This document shows, piece after piece, positions 1-9,576 of a DNA stretch of 64,000 nt (position 1 is the stretch's first letter; the number at the start of each line of letters is the position of its first letter). A program made the translations under genes and the position numbers. Where the stretch lies: NCBI RefSeq assembly GCF_039134705.1, contig NZ_CP146256.1:3658001-3722000 (forward strand). Reading direction: 5' to 3'. Below the pieces are notes generated by a model. It was not told the origin of the DNA and searched no databases. It worked only from the letters and a program-made list of their open reading frames with translations. Source of the DNA: Kineothrix sp. IPX-CK. Its GTDB lineage: Bacteria; Bacillota; Clostridia; Lachnospirales; Lachnospiraceae.

Positions 1-596
1 ATCACGCTCCCCTTTATCATCCTGGATTTTGGCAGCAGCCCACAAAGCAGATCCAGAGTTTCCTCTGTGGTGATGTATTTATCTTGTATATATTCGAGAA
101 AGTTTTTATAAAGCAGCTCCAAATCCTTCAGCTTATGATAGAGCGCCCCCCGTTTTTCAGCGTAGGCCGCAAGCTCGCCAAGTTCCTTTTCTCCGATTCC
201 GTACTGCATGAGCTCCGAGATTACGGACTTTACCTCGTGAATATACCCTATTTTACGAAGATTGCTTCCGATGACCGGCATTTCCTCTTGTATATTCTCC
301 GCTACCTTTCTAAGGACGAGACTCTTTCCGGTGTCGTCTAACACCGCGCGCCTGTCCGCCCCTACCTCCTCTAATATCCTGTGGGAAAGCCTTCCGAAGC
401 TAAGGACATCGATATTCATGATTCCTTTCTTCGGATGAGCTTTTACCAGGTCCATCTGCGTCTGCATGGTAAACTGATCCGGCACAATAATGAGGAAATT
501 AGTGTCGGGCTCCTCCATCCCGCGCCTCACTATTTCCTCATGCAGCTTCGTACTCTTTCCTCCGCCCGAAGCACCGAAATAAAAACGTAATCCCAT
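1..596 (-). CDS. addB: ATP-dependent helicase/nuclease subunit B, N-terminal part
   Basis: The frame starts at the ATG at 594-596 and stays open to the window edge, giving about 198 residues of a protein that should continue for roughly 900 more. The first residues, MGLRFYFGASGGGKST, carry a Walker A motif (G8 to T16) in the position typical of AddB. AddAB is the Firmicute counterpart of RecBCD: it resects double-strand breaks up to a Chi site and loads RecA. The AddB subunit contributes an inactive helicase fold and a C-terminal nuclease with an iron-sulfur cluster, which lies outside this window. addA is expected downstream on the same strand, also outside the window. The family call rests on the N-terminus alone. 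Confidence 0.85.
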   Translation of the reverse strand, partial: MGLRFYFGASGGGKSTKLHEEIVRRGMEEPDTNFLIIVPDQFTMQTQMDLVKAHPKKGIMNIDVLSFGRLSHRILEEVGADRRAVLDDTGKSLVLRKVAENIQEEMPVIGSNLRKIGYIHEVKSVISELMQYGIGEKELGELAAYAEKRGALYHKLKDLELLYKNFLEYIQDKYITTEETLDLLCGLLPKSRMIKGSV

Positions 597-617
597 CCGC
601 CACACTCCTCTCCTGTT

Positions 618-644
618 GTTACTGTTCACTCCGTTCTCGGTAAC
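618..644 (+). repeat. Palindromic intergenic repeat, copy 1
   Basis: A 27-base element begins with GTTACTGTTCACTCCGTTC and ends in CGGTAAC, forming an imperfect inverted repeat. The same 19-base core occurs at 28230-28248 and, inverted, at 35755-35773. It lies in the short gap between the HAD phosphatase stop and the addB start. Its function is unknown. Confidence 0.7.
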
Positions 645-659
645 GCAATTTGGCACTGA

Positions 660-1484
660 CTACAAATACCGCATGATCTCCTTTATTGAGTCGAAAATGA
701 GATGAGGCTTTACTTCCGATTCCTCCACGTCCTTCATGGTAGCTTCACCGCTGAGGACGAGAATGCTCCATAAGCCGTTGTTTCTTCCCGCGGCGATATC
801 CGTATAGAGCCTGTCCCCTACCATGGCAGTCTTTCCTCTGTCGGCTCCGGTCCGCTCTATCAGATAGTCCATCATATCTGCGTTCGGCTTGCCGATAATG
901 CGGTCAGGATAGCGCAGCGCGGAGGCATGAATAAACGCATGAACCGCACCCACATCTGGAATAAATCCCGTTTCCGTAGGACAGTTGTAGTCCGGATGGG
1001 TAGCGATGTAAGGAAGTCCCTCCCGCACAAAATCACATACCTTGCACAATTTCTCATAGGTGAGGGTAGTATCGAAGGCGGTTACTACCACCTCGGGGTT
1101 CTCATCCACAAGCACGATTCCCTCCTCCTTAAATTCCGCGGTGAGCATATCGTTCCCTAACAAGAACACCCGCTTCCCCGGAAAGCTCTTCTTAAGGTAA
1201 TATATGGTCGCCTGCCCCGATGTCACTATTTTGTCTTTGCTTACCACAAGACCCATGCGGCTCAATTTTTCCACGTATACCTGAGAATTCTTGGAGGAAT
1301 TATTAGTCAGAAACACATAGCTCCTTCCCGAATCCTCAATTTCCCTCAAAAATTCCTTCGCCCCATCTATCCAGCGTTCTCCTAAATAGACCGTTCCATC
1401 CATATCCAGCGCAAAACATTCAATGCCTGCAAGAATTCCCTCTTCATCCCTGTTTACCTCGGGAAGTACCGTCAAATCGCTCAT
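660..1484 (-). CDS. HAD-IIA family sugar/nucleotide phosphatase (NagD/AraL-like)
   Basis: This 274-residue protein has the usual length for the NagD/AraL/p-nitrophenylphosphatase group of the HAD superfamily. The nucleophile motif DMDGT is at residues 27-31 (D27 and D29), motif II is the TNNSS stretch near residue 60, a Lys lies in IIGKPNADMM, and the metal-binding Asp is in GDRLYTDI. Family members dephosphorylate small phosphorylated metabolites such as sugar phosphates or nucleotides in the cytosol; the substrate cannot be read from sequence. The start has AGGAG ten bases upstream. It is probably transcribed alone from a promoter that begins inside the T-tract of the preceding terminator. 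Confidence 0.85.
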   Translation of the reverse strand: MSDLTVLPEVNRDEEGILAGIECFALDMDGTVYLGERWIDGAKEFLREIEDSGRSYVFLTNNSSKNSQVYVEKLSRMGLVVSKDKIVTSGQATIYYLKKSFPGKRVFLLGNDMLTAEFKEEGIVLVDENPEVVVTAFDTTLTYEKLCKVCDFVREGLPYIATHPDYNCPTETGFIPDVGAVHAFIHASALRYPDRIIGKPNADMMDYLIERTGADRGKTAMVGDRLYTDIAAGRNNGLWSILVLSGEATMKDVEESEVKPHLIFDSIKEIMRYL

Positions 1485-1603
1485 CTCTTATTATCTCCTG
1501 CCTTTTGTGATCATTATAAGACCCATAACCTTCCAGCTTGTACATAAAATTCACCCTACGTTCACCCACCGCCAAATATAAACATTTTGCACCGCTACAC
1601 TTC

Positions 1604-1632
1604 ATTATACGTTCCCCTGCCCCAAAAAACAA
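1604..1632 (-). promoter_or_regulatory. Putative promoter of the HAD phosphatase gene
   Basis: On the minus strand, TTGTTT (1627-1632) and TATAAT (1604-1609) are separated by 17 bases. The -35 box overlaps the T-rich tail of the upstream terminator. It would give a leader of about 110 bases. Confidence 0.4.
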
Positions 1633-1658
1633 GTAAGAGGGTGACACCACCCTCTTAC
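1633..1658 (-). terminator. Intrinsic terminator of the sensory operon
   Basis: An 11-bp perfect stem (GTAAGAGGGTG with CACCCTCTTAC) and a 4-base loop is followed on the minus strand by CTTGTTTTTT. It lies 70 bases after the chemoreceptor stop codon. Confidence 0.85.
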
Positions 1659-1728
1659 CTGTTTCCTGCTATTTAATTATGTATTTCTTATTATTTAGGA
1701 TGTCCGGTTTGTATCTTCACAAGCAATA

Positions 1729-3798
1729 TTACGCTTCGATGCTCGGCACATGGAAGGCTGCAATAGTCTCTTCCATCTCATGTACTATTTCCTGAAGCTT
1801 CACACCCGCTTCCTGCAGACCCTGTGTACCGTGGAGCATTCTCTCCGCGCTGTGAGCCACTTCCTCCGTACCGGCAGCCCCATCCGAGGTGGCCCTCTGT
1901 AAGCTATTGATAACCTCCATAATAATGTCGTTCTCTCTGCTTATTTTACTTGCCACTTCAGAGAACTGTTTTAAAATGCCGTCAATATTTTCCGCATCCT
2001 CATGGTACTGCTGGCTGATTTCCACCTGATGCTGATATGTCTTTCTAACGTTAGTATCCATATAGGAGAGGACCTGCGTAGCACAGTCACACAAATGCTT
2101 TACGCTCTCCGTTACCATTTGGGTAATACGCTGTATCTCTCCAGCAGTATTCTTGGAGTTCTCTGCCAACTTCCTGATTTCCTCGGCAACCACCGAGAAA
2201 CCCTTTCCTGCCTGCCCCGCTCTGGCCGCCTCAATGGATGCGTTGAGGGCGAGGAGATTGGTGGAATCGGAGATACTGAGAATAGCCTTGGTCAGCTCGT
2301 TGATCTGCTCTACCTGACCTGAATCCGTGATTGCCTCTCCTAAGCGTTTCTTGGTCGTATCGATTAGAATCTCATTTTCTTTTTCTGCATTTTTCGACTC
2401 TTTGTTCAGCCTCTTGGCTCTATCGTAAATCGCCGCTATATTTTCAATACCTTCTTCATTTTTCCTGCCCATGACAGCAACATATTCCTCCATGCGTTTG
2501 GAGGTCTCTCCAAGATGGTCCGCCATGTTAGAGGTTTCCTCCATACCTGCTGCCAATTCCTGCGCTACGGAGGAAATATTTGTGACCATATTATTATAAT
2601 CGTCGATAATGCTGCCCAGATTGCTCGACGCTTCTCTAATCCCTTTTCCCTCCCCGGACATCGTTTCAATAACGTGTCCCATGGATCTTTGCACCTTGTT
2701 TATGGTGATGGCAATCTTGCCGATCTCATTTTTCTTATTCAAGTATTTCACATATTCATTGCCGGTAAAATCGCTTTCCTGCATCTTCTTCAGGTCCACC
2801 ACCATCTTTTTCAGAGGATTGGATATTCTGCTTCCTATCATAAAAGCAAAGATACATATGAACAGGCTCACGAACAGTACGACAAAGACTGCACTTCTTT
2901 GCATAGAGGCAATCCCGCTTTCCACTTCCGAAACCGGCGCCAGGAGAACCAGCGTATATCCGTTATTCAGCTTTACGAAGCTCACTAACGACTTGGTGCC
3001 GCCCAGATCCATCTCCACTACCCCGGTGCTGCTCTCTTTAAGAGCCTCCGTCAGCCCGGTATAGCCTACGCTTTCCAGCGTATCCGCTATCGTATAGCTT
3101 TCATCCACAAGAAATTGCTGCTTCGTATTGAGCAAAAACGCCCTTCCCGTATCATATACGGAAATCCCGCGTATCATATCTGATATTTCATTAAAATCCA
3201 CATCCACACCAACGATGCCTACCAGCTTATTCTCTACATATACCGGCTCGCAGCGGCTCACACAGGACTTGTCGAAAATCTCTTTCTCATAAGGATCCAG
3301 CCAAATCGCTTCTCCCGCTTCCTTCGTCTGATAATACCATTCCCAGTTCGCAGCGCGTTGTAAATAATTCTCATACTCCGAAACGGCATCTGTTTCCACC
3401 AGTTTTCCCTGGCTATACCATGTTCCGGTAACCCCTAGCTGTACCTCCGGGTCGCTGTAGGCATACATGCTCGCAACCTCGGGATGAAGCTGGGTAATGC
3501 GCTCCAGATATCCGCCCAGCTTCTTCATGTATGCTTTGTTATACGCCTTATCGCTGAGCCTTATCGGCTCGTAGGTACCCACGATATACGAAGAGATGCT
3601 CTCCGCAAGGCTTTCCAGATTCTGATACTTCATATTGATGTCGCCCGCATATTGCAGAGACATCGCATTCAGCTTTTCTCTTGCTTCCGTATTGATCTCC
3701 TTCACCGCTACATTTGTGCTGATAGCCCCCACCGCGATGGACGCCACAAGAATACAAGCGATGATAGAAACAATAATCGATGTAGAAATTTTACGCAT
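1729..3798 (-). CDS. Methyl-accepting chemotaxis protein with extracellular Cache sensor
   Basis: This is a 689-residue transmembrane chemoreceptor. It has an N-terminal membrane helix (about residues 6-28), a large extracellular region resembling a double Cache sensor (about 30-300), a second helix near 305-325, a HAMP domain, and a long cytoplasmic coiled coil. The conserved signalling tip is visible as [18 protein letters not shown] and the [13 protein letters not shown] stretch. It should couple ligand binding to CheA/CheW. An upstream in-frame ATG at 3813 is rejected because the GGGAGG ribosome site would lie inside its first codons; the second Met (MRKISTS) is correctly spaced. It is the last gene of a minus-strand operon, 59 bases after the response regulator, which suggests it senses the same sugar or stimulus. 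Confidence 0.92.
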   Translation of the reverse strand: MRKISTSIIVSIIACILVASIAVGAISTNVAVKEINTEAREKLNAMSLQYAGDINMKYQNLESLAESISSYIVGTYEPIRLSDKAYNKAYMKKLGGYLERITQLHPEVASMYAYSDPEVQLGVTGTWYSQGKLVETDAVSEYENYLQRAANWEWYYQTKEAGEAIWLDPYEKEIFDKSCVSRCEPVYVENKLVGIVGVDVDFNEISDMIRGISVYDTGRAFLLNTKQQFLVDESYTIADTLESVGYTGLTEALKESSTGVVEMDLGGTKSLVSFVKLNNGYTLVLLAPVSEVESGIASMQRSAVFVVLFVSLFICIFAFMIGSRISNPLKKMVVDLKKMQESDFTGNEYVKYLNKKNEIGKIAITINKVQRSMGHVIETMSGEGKGIREASSNLGSIIDDYNNMVTNISSVAQELAAGMEETSNMADHLGETSKRMEEYVAVMGRKNEEGIENIAAIYDRAKRLNKESKNAEKENEILIDTTKKRLGEAITDSGQVEQINELTKAILSISDSTNLLALNASIEAARAGQAGKGFSVVAEEIRKLAENSKNTAGEIQRITQMVTESVKHLCDCATQVLSYMDTNVRKTYQHQVEISQQYHEDAENIDGILKQFSEVASKISRENDIIMEVINSLQRATSDGAAGTEEVAHSAERMLHGTQGLQEAGVKLQEIVHEMEETIAAFHVPSIEA

Positions 3799-3857
3799 TT
3801 TGCTTCCTCCCAATAGTAATCTTACGGCTTGGGGGAAATCCTTCGCGTCAGGAATTT

Positions 3858-4652
3858 TTATGAATCCTTGCCTTCACACAATACCGTATTGCGGTATTCA
3901 TTTGCAGATATCCCCACCTGCTTTTTAAACACTCTGGAAAAATGAGCCATATCTAAAAAGCCCACCTCTTCCGCAATATCCCCAATCCGCAAAGATGGAT
4001 TGGTAAGCAGCCTCTTCGCCTGCTCCATCCGGACATTGTTCAGTATCTCGGAAAAATTCTGTCCGGTATATTTATTTAGCAGCTTGCTCAAATGCCACTG
4101 GCTCACGTATACATTGTCCGCAACGTCCGCCAGCTTGAGCCTCTCTTTATAATTCTTCTCTATGTATGCGAGGGCGTTTCTGACAATAAAGCTGCTGGCC
4201 GCACTGTCTAACACCTCTTCATTTTCATCCGCTGTCTCATCCTGGCCTTCCGGCAGGCGGTTCGCTACCGAAGGATTGTTCTTCAGGTTACTCAGCATAG
4301 TGGAAAGGGCTTCATCCAGTTCTTCCATTTTGGAAGGCTTCAGCAAAAAACGGCATACCCCCAGCCGAATCGCCTCCTGTGCGTAATCGAAATCACGAAA
4401 GCCCGTAAGAATTGTAACCTCCATATCGGGAAACTCCGATTTCAAGGCAGCTATCATGCTAAGCCCATCCATTTTAGGCATGGAAATATCGGATATGAGT
4501 ATATCCGGCTTTTCTCTTCTGATTACTTCCAAGCCTTCCGCACCGTCCCCCGCAGTTCCTACTACCAGACAGTTAAGACTCTCCCACTTTACCGCTTTCT
4601 TAAGACCCCTTACAATAATGGGTTCATCATCAATAATCACTACTTTATACAT
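3858..4652 (-). CDS. YesN-type response regulator, AraC family output
   Basis: This 264-residue protein has an N-terminal receiver domain with acidic pocket D8/D9, phospho-acceptor D55 (in DILISDISMP) and the conserved K105 (FLLKPS). A linker rich in Glu and Asp follows, then a C-terminal AraC-type double helix-turn-helix (about residues 160-258; ADVADNVYVSQWHLSKLL and GDIAEEVGFLDMAHFSRVF). It should be phosphorylated by the neighbouring YesM-type kinase and activate carbohydrate genes. The ATG at 4652 is preferred to an upstream ATG at 4673 because GGAGGT lies seven bases before it and would otherwise be coding. It lies between the sugar-binding lipoprotein gene and the chemoreceptor gene. 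Confidence 0.93.
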   Translation of the reverse strand: MYKVVIIDDEPIIVRGLKKAVKWESLNCLVVGTAGDGAEGLEVIRREKPDILISDISMPKMDGLSMIAALKSEFPDMEVTILTGFRDFDYAQEAIRLGVCRFLLKPSKMEELDEALSTMLSNLKNNPSVANRLPEGQDETADENEEVLDSAASSFIVRNALAYIEKNYKERLKLADVADNVYVSQWHLSKLLNKYTGQNFSEILNNVRMEQAKRLLTNPSLRIGDIAEEVGFLDMAHFSRVFKKQVGISANEYRNTVLCEGKDS

Positions 4653-4731
4653 ATGCGATACCTCCATAATCATATATGGATTCTATCACAAAAAATACGG
4701 CAAGAAAAGCACCCATAAAAACGAAAAAGTG

Positions 4732-6057
4732 TTATCTGAAAAGCAATTCCTCCCTCTGCGCCGCCGCCACCAAATCGATGAGCTGGGCCACAGCATCGGT
4801 CACTTCCTCCTTGCCCGTCAGAATGTCCGCCATAGCGTTGAATACCGGAGCCCGCTGTTCCTGTGTAAGCTGGTCCTGAAGCGCCGAAGCCATACCGGTA
4901 GCGCCTTCCACCATTTCCAATCCGGCTACTGCAAGAGAAGACAGCCTGCTCTTATCCACCTGCGTACCTTCCTTCAAAGCGGTGGCAGCCACCGATGCGA
5001 ATCTGGTTACCATTTCATCGCTGGTCATATAAGTAATAAAATCCACACATGCCTTCTGTTTCTCCGGGTCGTTCCATGCTTTCTTCGTAATATACCAACC
5101 GGAGGACAATCCTCCTACAATGTCCGTAGACTTGCGCTTATCCTTAGCAGGTACATATGTAACCGTAAAATTGTCGATATCATCCGTCGCTTCCTCGATT
5201 CCTCCCACCTTCCATGAGCCGTCGATCAAAAATGCCGCCTTTCCGTCCACAAATAGCTGAAAAGTTTCCCCGTCGGTAGCAGACAATGTATTAGCAGGCA
5301 GAAATCCTCTGTCATATAGGTTCTTCATATCCATGATACCGTTAACCCATGCCGTCCCCTGCTCGTCATCAATACTCTTCGGGAGTATGTTATGCGATGC
5401 CGTGTCCAAATAATTATAAATACAGAATTCAAACCAGTAATGGGGAACCTCCGCAAAAGAAGCTGCAATCGGAGTATATCCTGCATCCTTGATGGTCTGA
5501 CATATCGTCATGAATTCCTCCCATGTGGTATCTCCGGCAGGCACTTTGACCCCGGCCGCCTGGCATACCGCTTTATTAACAAATAAGCCTTCCCAATAGC
5601 CGTTCATCGGTACGGAGTAATTCCTGCCGTCCACCGGCGACGCCCCCATCATGCCATCTTTCATATTGGACGCATAATCGGGATATGTTTCCCGGATTTC
5701 ATCGATAGAAATTACCTTTCCTCCTTCTACGAAGGGATTGGCATCCATACCATTAAAATAGAACAGCACATCCGGTTCAGAGCCCATTTCAAAATCCGAT
5801 ATTATTCTGGCTTTCAAAGTCTCTGTTACAGTTCCGGAAGCATCGTTGATAGAGTTTCCGGTTTCCTCCTGCCATTTGGCAATCGCTTCCTGATAGTTCG
5901 CCGCATTGGTATCCTCACCTGCAAACGTGGTAACCACATTAAGGGTAACCGGAAGCTCTACGGCAGGCGCCTGTGCTGTCTTTGCCGAACCCGTACCGCA
6001 GGCCGTCACCCCCAAAATACCTGCTCCTGCTATTAGCGCTGCTAATACCTTTCTCAT
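4732..6057 (-). CDS. Extracellular sugar-binding lipoprotein (ABC solute-binding family 1)
   Basis: This 441-residue protein begins with a lipoprotein signal peptide whose lipobox LGVTAC places the lipidated Cys at residue 20. The rest has the layout of family 1 solute-binding proteins (MalE-like), for example the N-terminal TLNVVTTFAG strand and the motif DGSWKVGGIEEA in the middle. Such proteins capture oligosaccharides for ABC import. No permease or ATPase gene is nearby. Instead the gene sits between a histidine kinase gene (124 bases upstream) and its response regulator (79 bases downstream). That suggests the protein is a ligand receptor presenting a sugar to the kinase, and perhaps to the chemoreceptor, though service to a distant permease is not excluded. 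Confidence 0.88.
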   Translation of the reverse strand: MRKVLAALIAGAGILGVTACGTGSAKTAQAPAVELPVTLNVVTTFAGEDTNAANYQEAIAKWQEETGNSINDASGTVTETLKARIISDFEMGSEPDVLFYFNGMDANPFVEGGKVISIDEIRETYPDYASNMKDGMMGASPVDGRNYSVPMNGYWEGLFVNKAVCQAAGVKVPAGDTTWEEFMTICQTIKDAGYTPIAASFAEVPHYWFEFCIYNYLDTASHNILPKSIDDEQGTAWVNGIMDMKNLYDRGFLPANTLSATDGETFQLFVDGKAAFLIDGSWKVGGIEEATDDIDNFTVTYVPAKDKRKSTDIVGGLSSGWYITKKAWNDPEKQKACVDFITYMTSDEMVTRFASVAATALKEGTQVDKSRLSSLAVAGLEMVEGATGMASALQDQLTQEQRAPVFNAMADILTGKEEVTDAVAQLIDLVAAAQREELLFR

Positions 6058-6181
6058 ATCTGAAACCCCCCATATATATATGGATATGCGATGATTTTTT
6101 TGATTTATTCATAGCAAATTTCAGTTTCCCTACACTATTTATTCTATTAAAACTTGAGAAATAGTAAAATTGCCAGAATTG

Positions 6182-8008
6182 CTATTTATTGTCTTTTATT
6201 GTTGTCATATCCAATTTGACAGTAATTCTGCTCACTGTTTCGTTATTTTCGTCGTTTTTTACAGTAAGTCCGCACTCCTCTCCGTATATGATCCGGATTC
6301 TCCTGTTCACATTCTTTATCCCCAGGCTCGTGGAGCTGAGTTCGTCCATCTCCTGCTCATCTCCTAAAAGCAGTTCTATCTTCTCTTCATCTTCCTTTGA
6401 CATCATACCGGTATTGCGCACCTCTATTACCAGCTTATCTCCATCCGCAAATACATTTAAGGTCACCTTCGCGTTTGGCTGACCGATGATTCCATGCTCC
6501 ACCGCGTTCTCGATGATAGGCTGTATGATCAGCCTCGGAACTCTCACGTTAAACAGCGTATCGTCCGTATTCTTCTCAACGTGCATACGCTCTCCGAGGC
6601 GTTTAGAAATGATAAACAGGTAGGCATCCACATAGGACAGCTCCTCCACCAAGGTGACAAATCGTCTGTGTCTTCTGTCCATAGTAGCCTCCAGCATGAT
6701 GGACAGATTCTCTATCATCTGGCTTACCTTATAGTCTTCGTTAATTCTCGCTTCCCAGTTGATGATCTCCAGAGTGTTATTGAGAAAATGAGGATTAATC
6801 TGCGACTGCAGCGCCATTATCCTGGCATCCTTAAGAGCCAGCTCCTCCGAATATATGGTTTCGAACTGATGCTTCAGCTTCTCTGACATACTGTTGAACG
6901 CTTCTGTCAGATATTTAAACTCCTTACTGTTCCCTGCCCTCTCTATCTGATAACCGAATTCCCCTTCTTCTATGATATGGGAGGCCTTAATCATGCCCTC
7001 TATGGGCCTCGTTACTTTCCTATGGAAGAAGATGAATACGATGGCCGTCAGCGGTATCATGAAAATAACAAAGAACGCGCAGACATATTTGATTGCTGCC
7101 GTCTCATCGATGATGAGCTGCTTGTTCAGCGATATAACATATCCCATATAATGTATGTCCGGCTTTCTCACCGTATAAACATTATATTCTCCATCCTCCT
7201 GAATCAACCGCGACGTTCTGCTGTTTGTCTGAAAATTCTCAGTATCCGCTTCTATTTCGTTGTTTTCATCTTCCACCAGCAATTCTCCGTCCACATAGAC
7301 CTGACTGCCGGTATAACCCCATGCACTTTCCAGACTCCCGAAAATATTGTCTTTATCCAGCTCCATGACAAGCACCGCGAAAGGATGGTAAGACGAATCC
7401 ATCATATTGCGGATCATATAAATATGTCCTTCCACATTGAGCAGCTTCACATCCGTATCCAGATCAGGATATATCTCCATGACTAACGGATGCACCTTTT
7501 CCATAAAATACAGATTCGTCCGGTAGGCGACGTTGTTGGCACTTCCTGAAAATGATGTAAAATAGGGCTCGTAGGGCTGCTCTGTGAACATCAAGGTAGT
7601 GAATAGAAAGTGCTCATCATATCGGTAATGCTGCTCCAAAAATCGTATTACCTCTCCGTAAAGCGCCGTCTTATTCCCATCCGTCATATACTGCCGCCAG
7701 CTTTCCTTTATCGTAGGCAGATAAGAAGCGTTCTTCGACGCGGTAATCGCAGCGTTCATCTGCATCTCGCTTATTTTTATCGCATTATCCGCGGAAGTGA
7801 CGATCGTCCTCTCAATCTGCTTATTGATCTTGCTCGTCGTTACATACAGCATTGCATACGCTATGATAGAAAGCGGCAGTATCCAGCACAAAATAAGGAT
7901 CATGATCATGCTCCATTTAAGCGGTGTATTCTTCTGCTCCCGCCGTGCATTCTTTTCTGCTTTCTTTTCCGCTTTTTTATTTATATTCTTACCCGATGAA
8001 ACGCCCAT
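6182..8008 (-). CDS. YesM-type sensor histidine kinase
   Basis: This 608-residue kinase has a Lys/Arg-rich cytoplasmic start, a membrane helix at about 33-56, a long extracellular sensor (about 57-305), a second helix at 306-328, a HAMP domain (about 330-382) and a His kinase domain of the LytS/YesM class. The phospho-accepting H407 is in QSQINPHFLNNTLE, and the ATPase N box is RLIIQPIIENAVEHG near 492-506. The protein should phosphorylate the YesN-type regulator encoded two genes downstream. AAGGAG precedes the start codon by seven bases. It is the first gene of the four-gene sensory operon. A weak promoter-like TTGCTC-17-TACTGT lies upstream around 8060-8090. Confidence 0.93.
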   Translation of the reverse strand: MGVSSGKNINKKAEKKAEKNARREQKNTPLKWSMIMILILCWILPLSIIAYAMLYVTTSKINKQIERTIVTSADNAIKISEMQMNAAITASKNASYLPTIKESWRQYMTDGNKTALYGEVIRFLEQHYRYDEHFLFTTLMFTEQPYEPYFTSFSGSANNVAYRTNLYFMEKVHPLVMEIYPDLDTDVKLLNVEGHIYMIRNMMDSSYHPFAVLVMELDKDNIFGSLESAWGYTGSQVYVDGELLVEDENNEIEADTENFQTNSRTSRLIQEDGEYNVYTVRKPDIHYMGYVISLNKQLIIDETAAIKYVCAFFVIFMIPLTAIVFIFFHRKVTRPIEGMIKASHIIEEGEFGYQIERAGNSKEFKYLTEAFNSMSEKLKHQFETIYSEELALKDARIMALQSQINPHFLNNTLEIINWEARINEDYKVSQMIENLSIMLEATMDRRHRRFVTLVEELSYVDAYLFIISKRLGERMHVEKNTDDTLFNVRVPRLIIQPIIENAVEHGIIGQPNAKVTLNVFADGDKLVIEVRNTGMMSKEDEEKIELLLGDEQEMDELSSTSLGIKNVNRRIRIIYGEECGLTVKNDENNETVSRITVKLDMTTIKDNK

Positions 8009-8089
8009 CCCGCACTCCTTATTCCAGCTATATTACCCGTGCAAATTCCGCCTACTCCTTTACAGTAACATGCCATTTTTCATAGAGCA

Positions 8090-8114
8090 AGAAAAGACTG
8101 CTCTTTCGAGCAAT
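8090..8114 (-). terminator. Terminator after the phosphorylase-mutase pair
   Basis: On the minus strand a 7-bp stem (ATTGCTC with GAGCAGT, one G-U pair) is closed by a GAAA tetraloop and followed by CTTTTCTT. It lies just after the phosphohexomutase stop codon. Confidence 0.6.
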
Positions 8115-8140
8115 CCCTTCTTAATTTCTGAGCAGACCTT

Positions 8141-9556
8141 TTATTTCAATCCAAGGAAATCCTCATAAATATCACATATCTTCTTAGCGTCCTCTAAATT
8201 GGGCATCTCACAGAACACTCTAATCAGCGGTTCCGTTCCTGAGAACCTTCCCACTACCCAGCCGCCATTCTTGAAATACACCTTGCTTCCGTCCAGATAG
8301 GACACCTTTTCCACCTCGAAAGGCAATTTGGGAAGCTGCTTATCCTCCATGAGAAGCTTGTGCATCTGTTCCTTCTTCTCCTGCGTAAATTTATAATCCC
8401 GCTCTTCCATGAAAATGCTGCCGCATTCCTCTTCGATTTCTTTATAAATATCGGACAATTTCTTTCCTGTGACCGCAATCATCTCTGCTAAAAGCGCCGC
8501 CGCGTAGATGCCATCTTTGCCGTTGATATGGCCGCGCACCGTCAGACCGCCGGAGGATTCTCCTCCGATGATGGCGCCTGTGGCATACATCTTAGAGGAA
8601 ATATGCTTGAAACCTACGGGAACCTCGTAGCACTTCTGCCCGAATTTCTCAGCCACCTTATCTAACATATGGGTAGTCGCGATGTTTCTTACTACCGGTC
8701 CTTCCCAGCCCTTATATCTTACGAGATAATAATAAAGCAGTACAAGAATGTCATTAGGGTGGAGGAAACGGCCCGTATCGTCGATAACGCCAATGCGGTC
8801 GGCATCACCGTCGGTAGCGATTCCGATATCCGCCCTATTATCGATAACTGCGTTCTGCAAAGGGCGCAGCGTCGCAACAGAAGGCGAGGGGAGCTTTCCG
8901 CCAAACAATGTATCGTGCCTATCGTGTATCGTGATAACCTCACATCTTGCAGTAAGGAGTATGGTAGAAAGAGAGGTCTCGCTTACGCCGTATAACGGGT
9001 CCAGCACTACCTTCAGACCACAGCCTCTGATCGCCTCCATATTTACTGCCGCGATGATATCATCCAGATATTCGTTCAACGGATAAATCTCTCGAATCAA
9101 GCCTGCCGCCACAGCCTCGTCATATTCCATTTCCTTCACATCTTCCGGTGAAAGCCTGTCTATATATTCTTCTATTTCCTTAGTCTGTTCCTCGTTAGCA
9201 TCTCTGCCTCCCGCCGTAAACACCTTTATTCCGTTATAAACGGCCGGATTGTGACTGGCGGTAACCATCATTCCATAAGGGAACTCATGCTTCATCACAT
9301 AAAACATGATAAGCGGCGTCGGCGAAGATTTGTTGATCAGATAAGCGGTAATGCCCTCCGCGGCAAATACACGGCCAGCCCACTGCATCGCTTCCTTTGC
9401 CAGAAATCTTCTGTCATATCCGATGACAATTCCCTCCTCCGCCGCATTTTCTGCCTTCATCTTATCACTAAGCGCTTTTGCCAGAAGCTGAATATTCGCT
9501 TTTGTAAATTCATCCCCAATAACAGCTCTCCAGCCGCCCGTTCCGAATTTAATCAT
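8141..9556 (-). CDS. Phosphoglucomutase/phosphomannomutase family protein
   Basis: This 471-residue member of the alpha-D-phosphohexomutase superfamily has all four signature loops. They are the catalytic serine loop TASHNP (S101), the metal-binding loop DGDADR (249-254), the sugar-recognition loop GGESSGG, and the phosphate-binding loop RFSGTEPLIR near the C-terminus. It interconverts hexose 1- and 6-phosphates. It starts 20 bases after the GH94 phosphorylase, whose product is a sugar 1-phosphate, so the pair likely feeds that product to glycolysis or amino-sugar metabolism. The family cannot be resolved between glucose, mannose and glucosamine specificity by eye. The start has GGGAGAG upstream. 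Confidence 0.88.
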   Translation of the reverse strand: MIKFGTGGWRAVIGDEFTKANIQLLAKALSDKMKAENAAEEGIVIGYDRRFLAKEAMQWAGRVFAAEGITAYLINKSSPTPLIMFYVMKHEFPYGMMVTASHNPAVYNGIKVFTAGGRDANEEQTKEIEEYIDRLSPEDVKEMEYDEAVAAGLIREIYPLNEYLDDIIAAVNMEAIRGCGLKVVLDPLYGVSETSLSTILLTARCEVITIHDRHDTLFGGKLPSPSVATLRPLQNAVIDNRADIGIATDGDADRIGVIDDTGRFLHPNDILVLLYYYLVRYKGWEGPVVRNIATTHMLDKVAEKFGQKCYEVPVGFKHISSKMYATGAIIGGESSGGLTVRGHINGKDGIYAAALLAEMIAVTGKKLSDIYKEIEEECGSIFMEERDYKFTQEKKEQMHKLLMEDKQLPKLPFEVEKVSYLDGSKVYFKNGGWVVGRFSGTEPLIRVFCEMPNLEDAKKICDIYEDFLGLK

Positions 9557-9576
9557 TTCGTCTCTCCCTTCTTTTG

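Noticed and set aside
1444..1650. A 68-codon minus-strand frame upstream of the HAD gene
   Set aside because: It overlaps the HAD start in another frame and the sensory-operon terminator; no ribosome site was seen.
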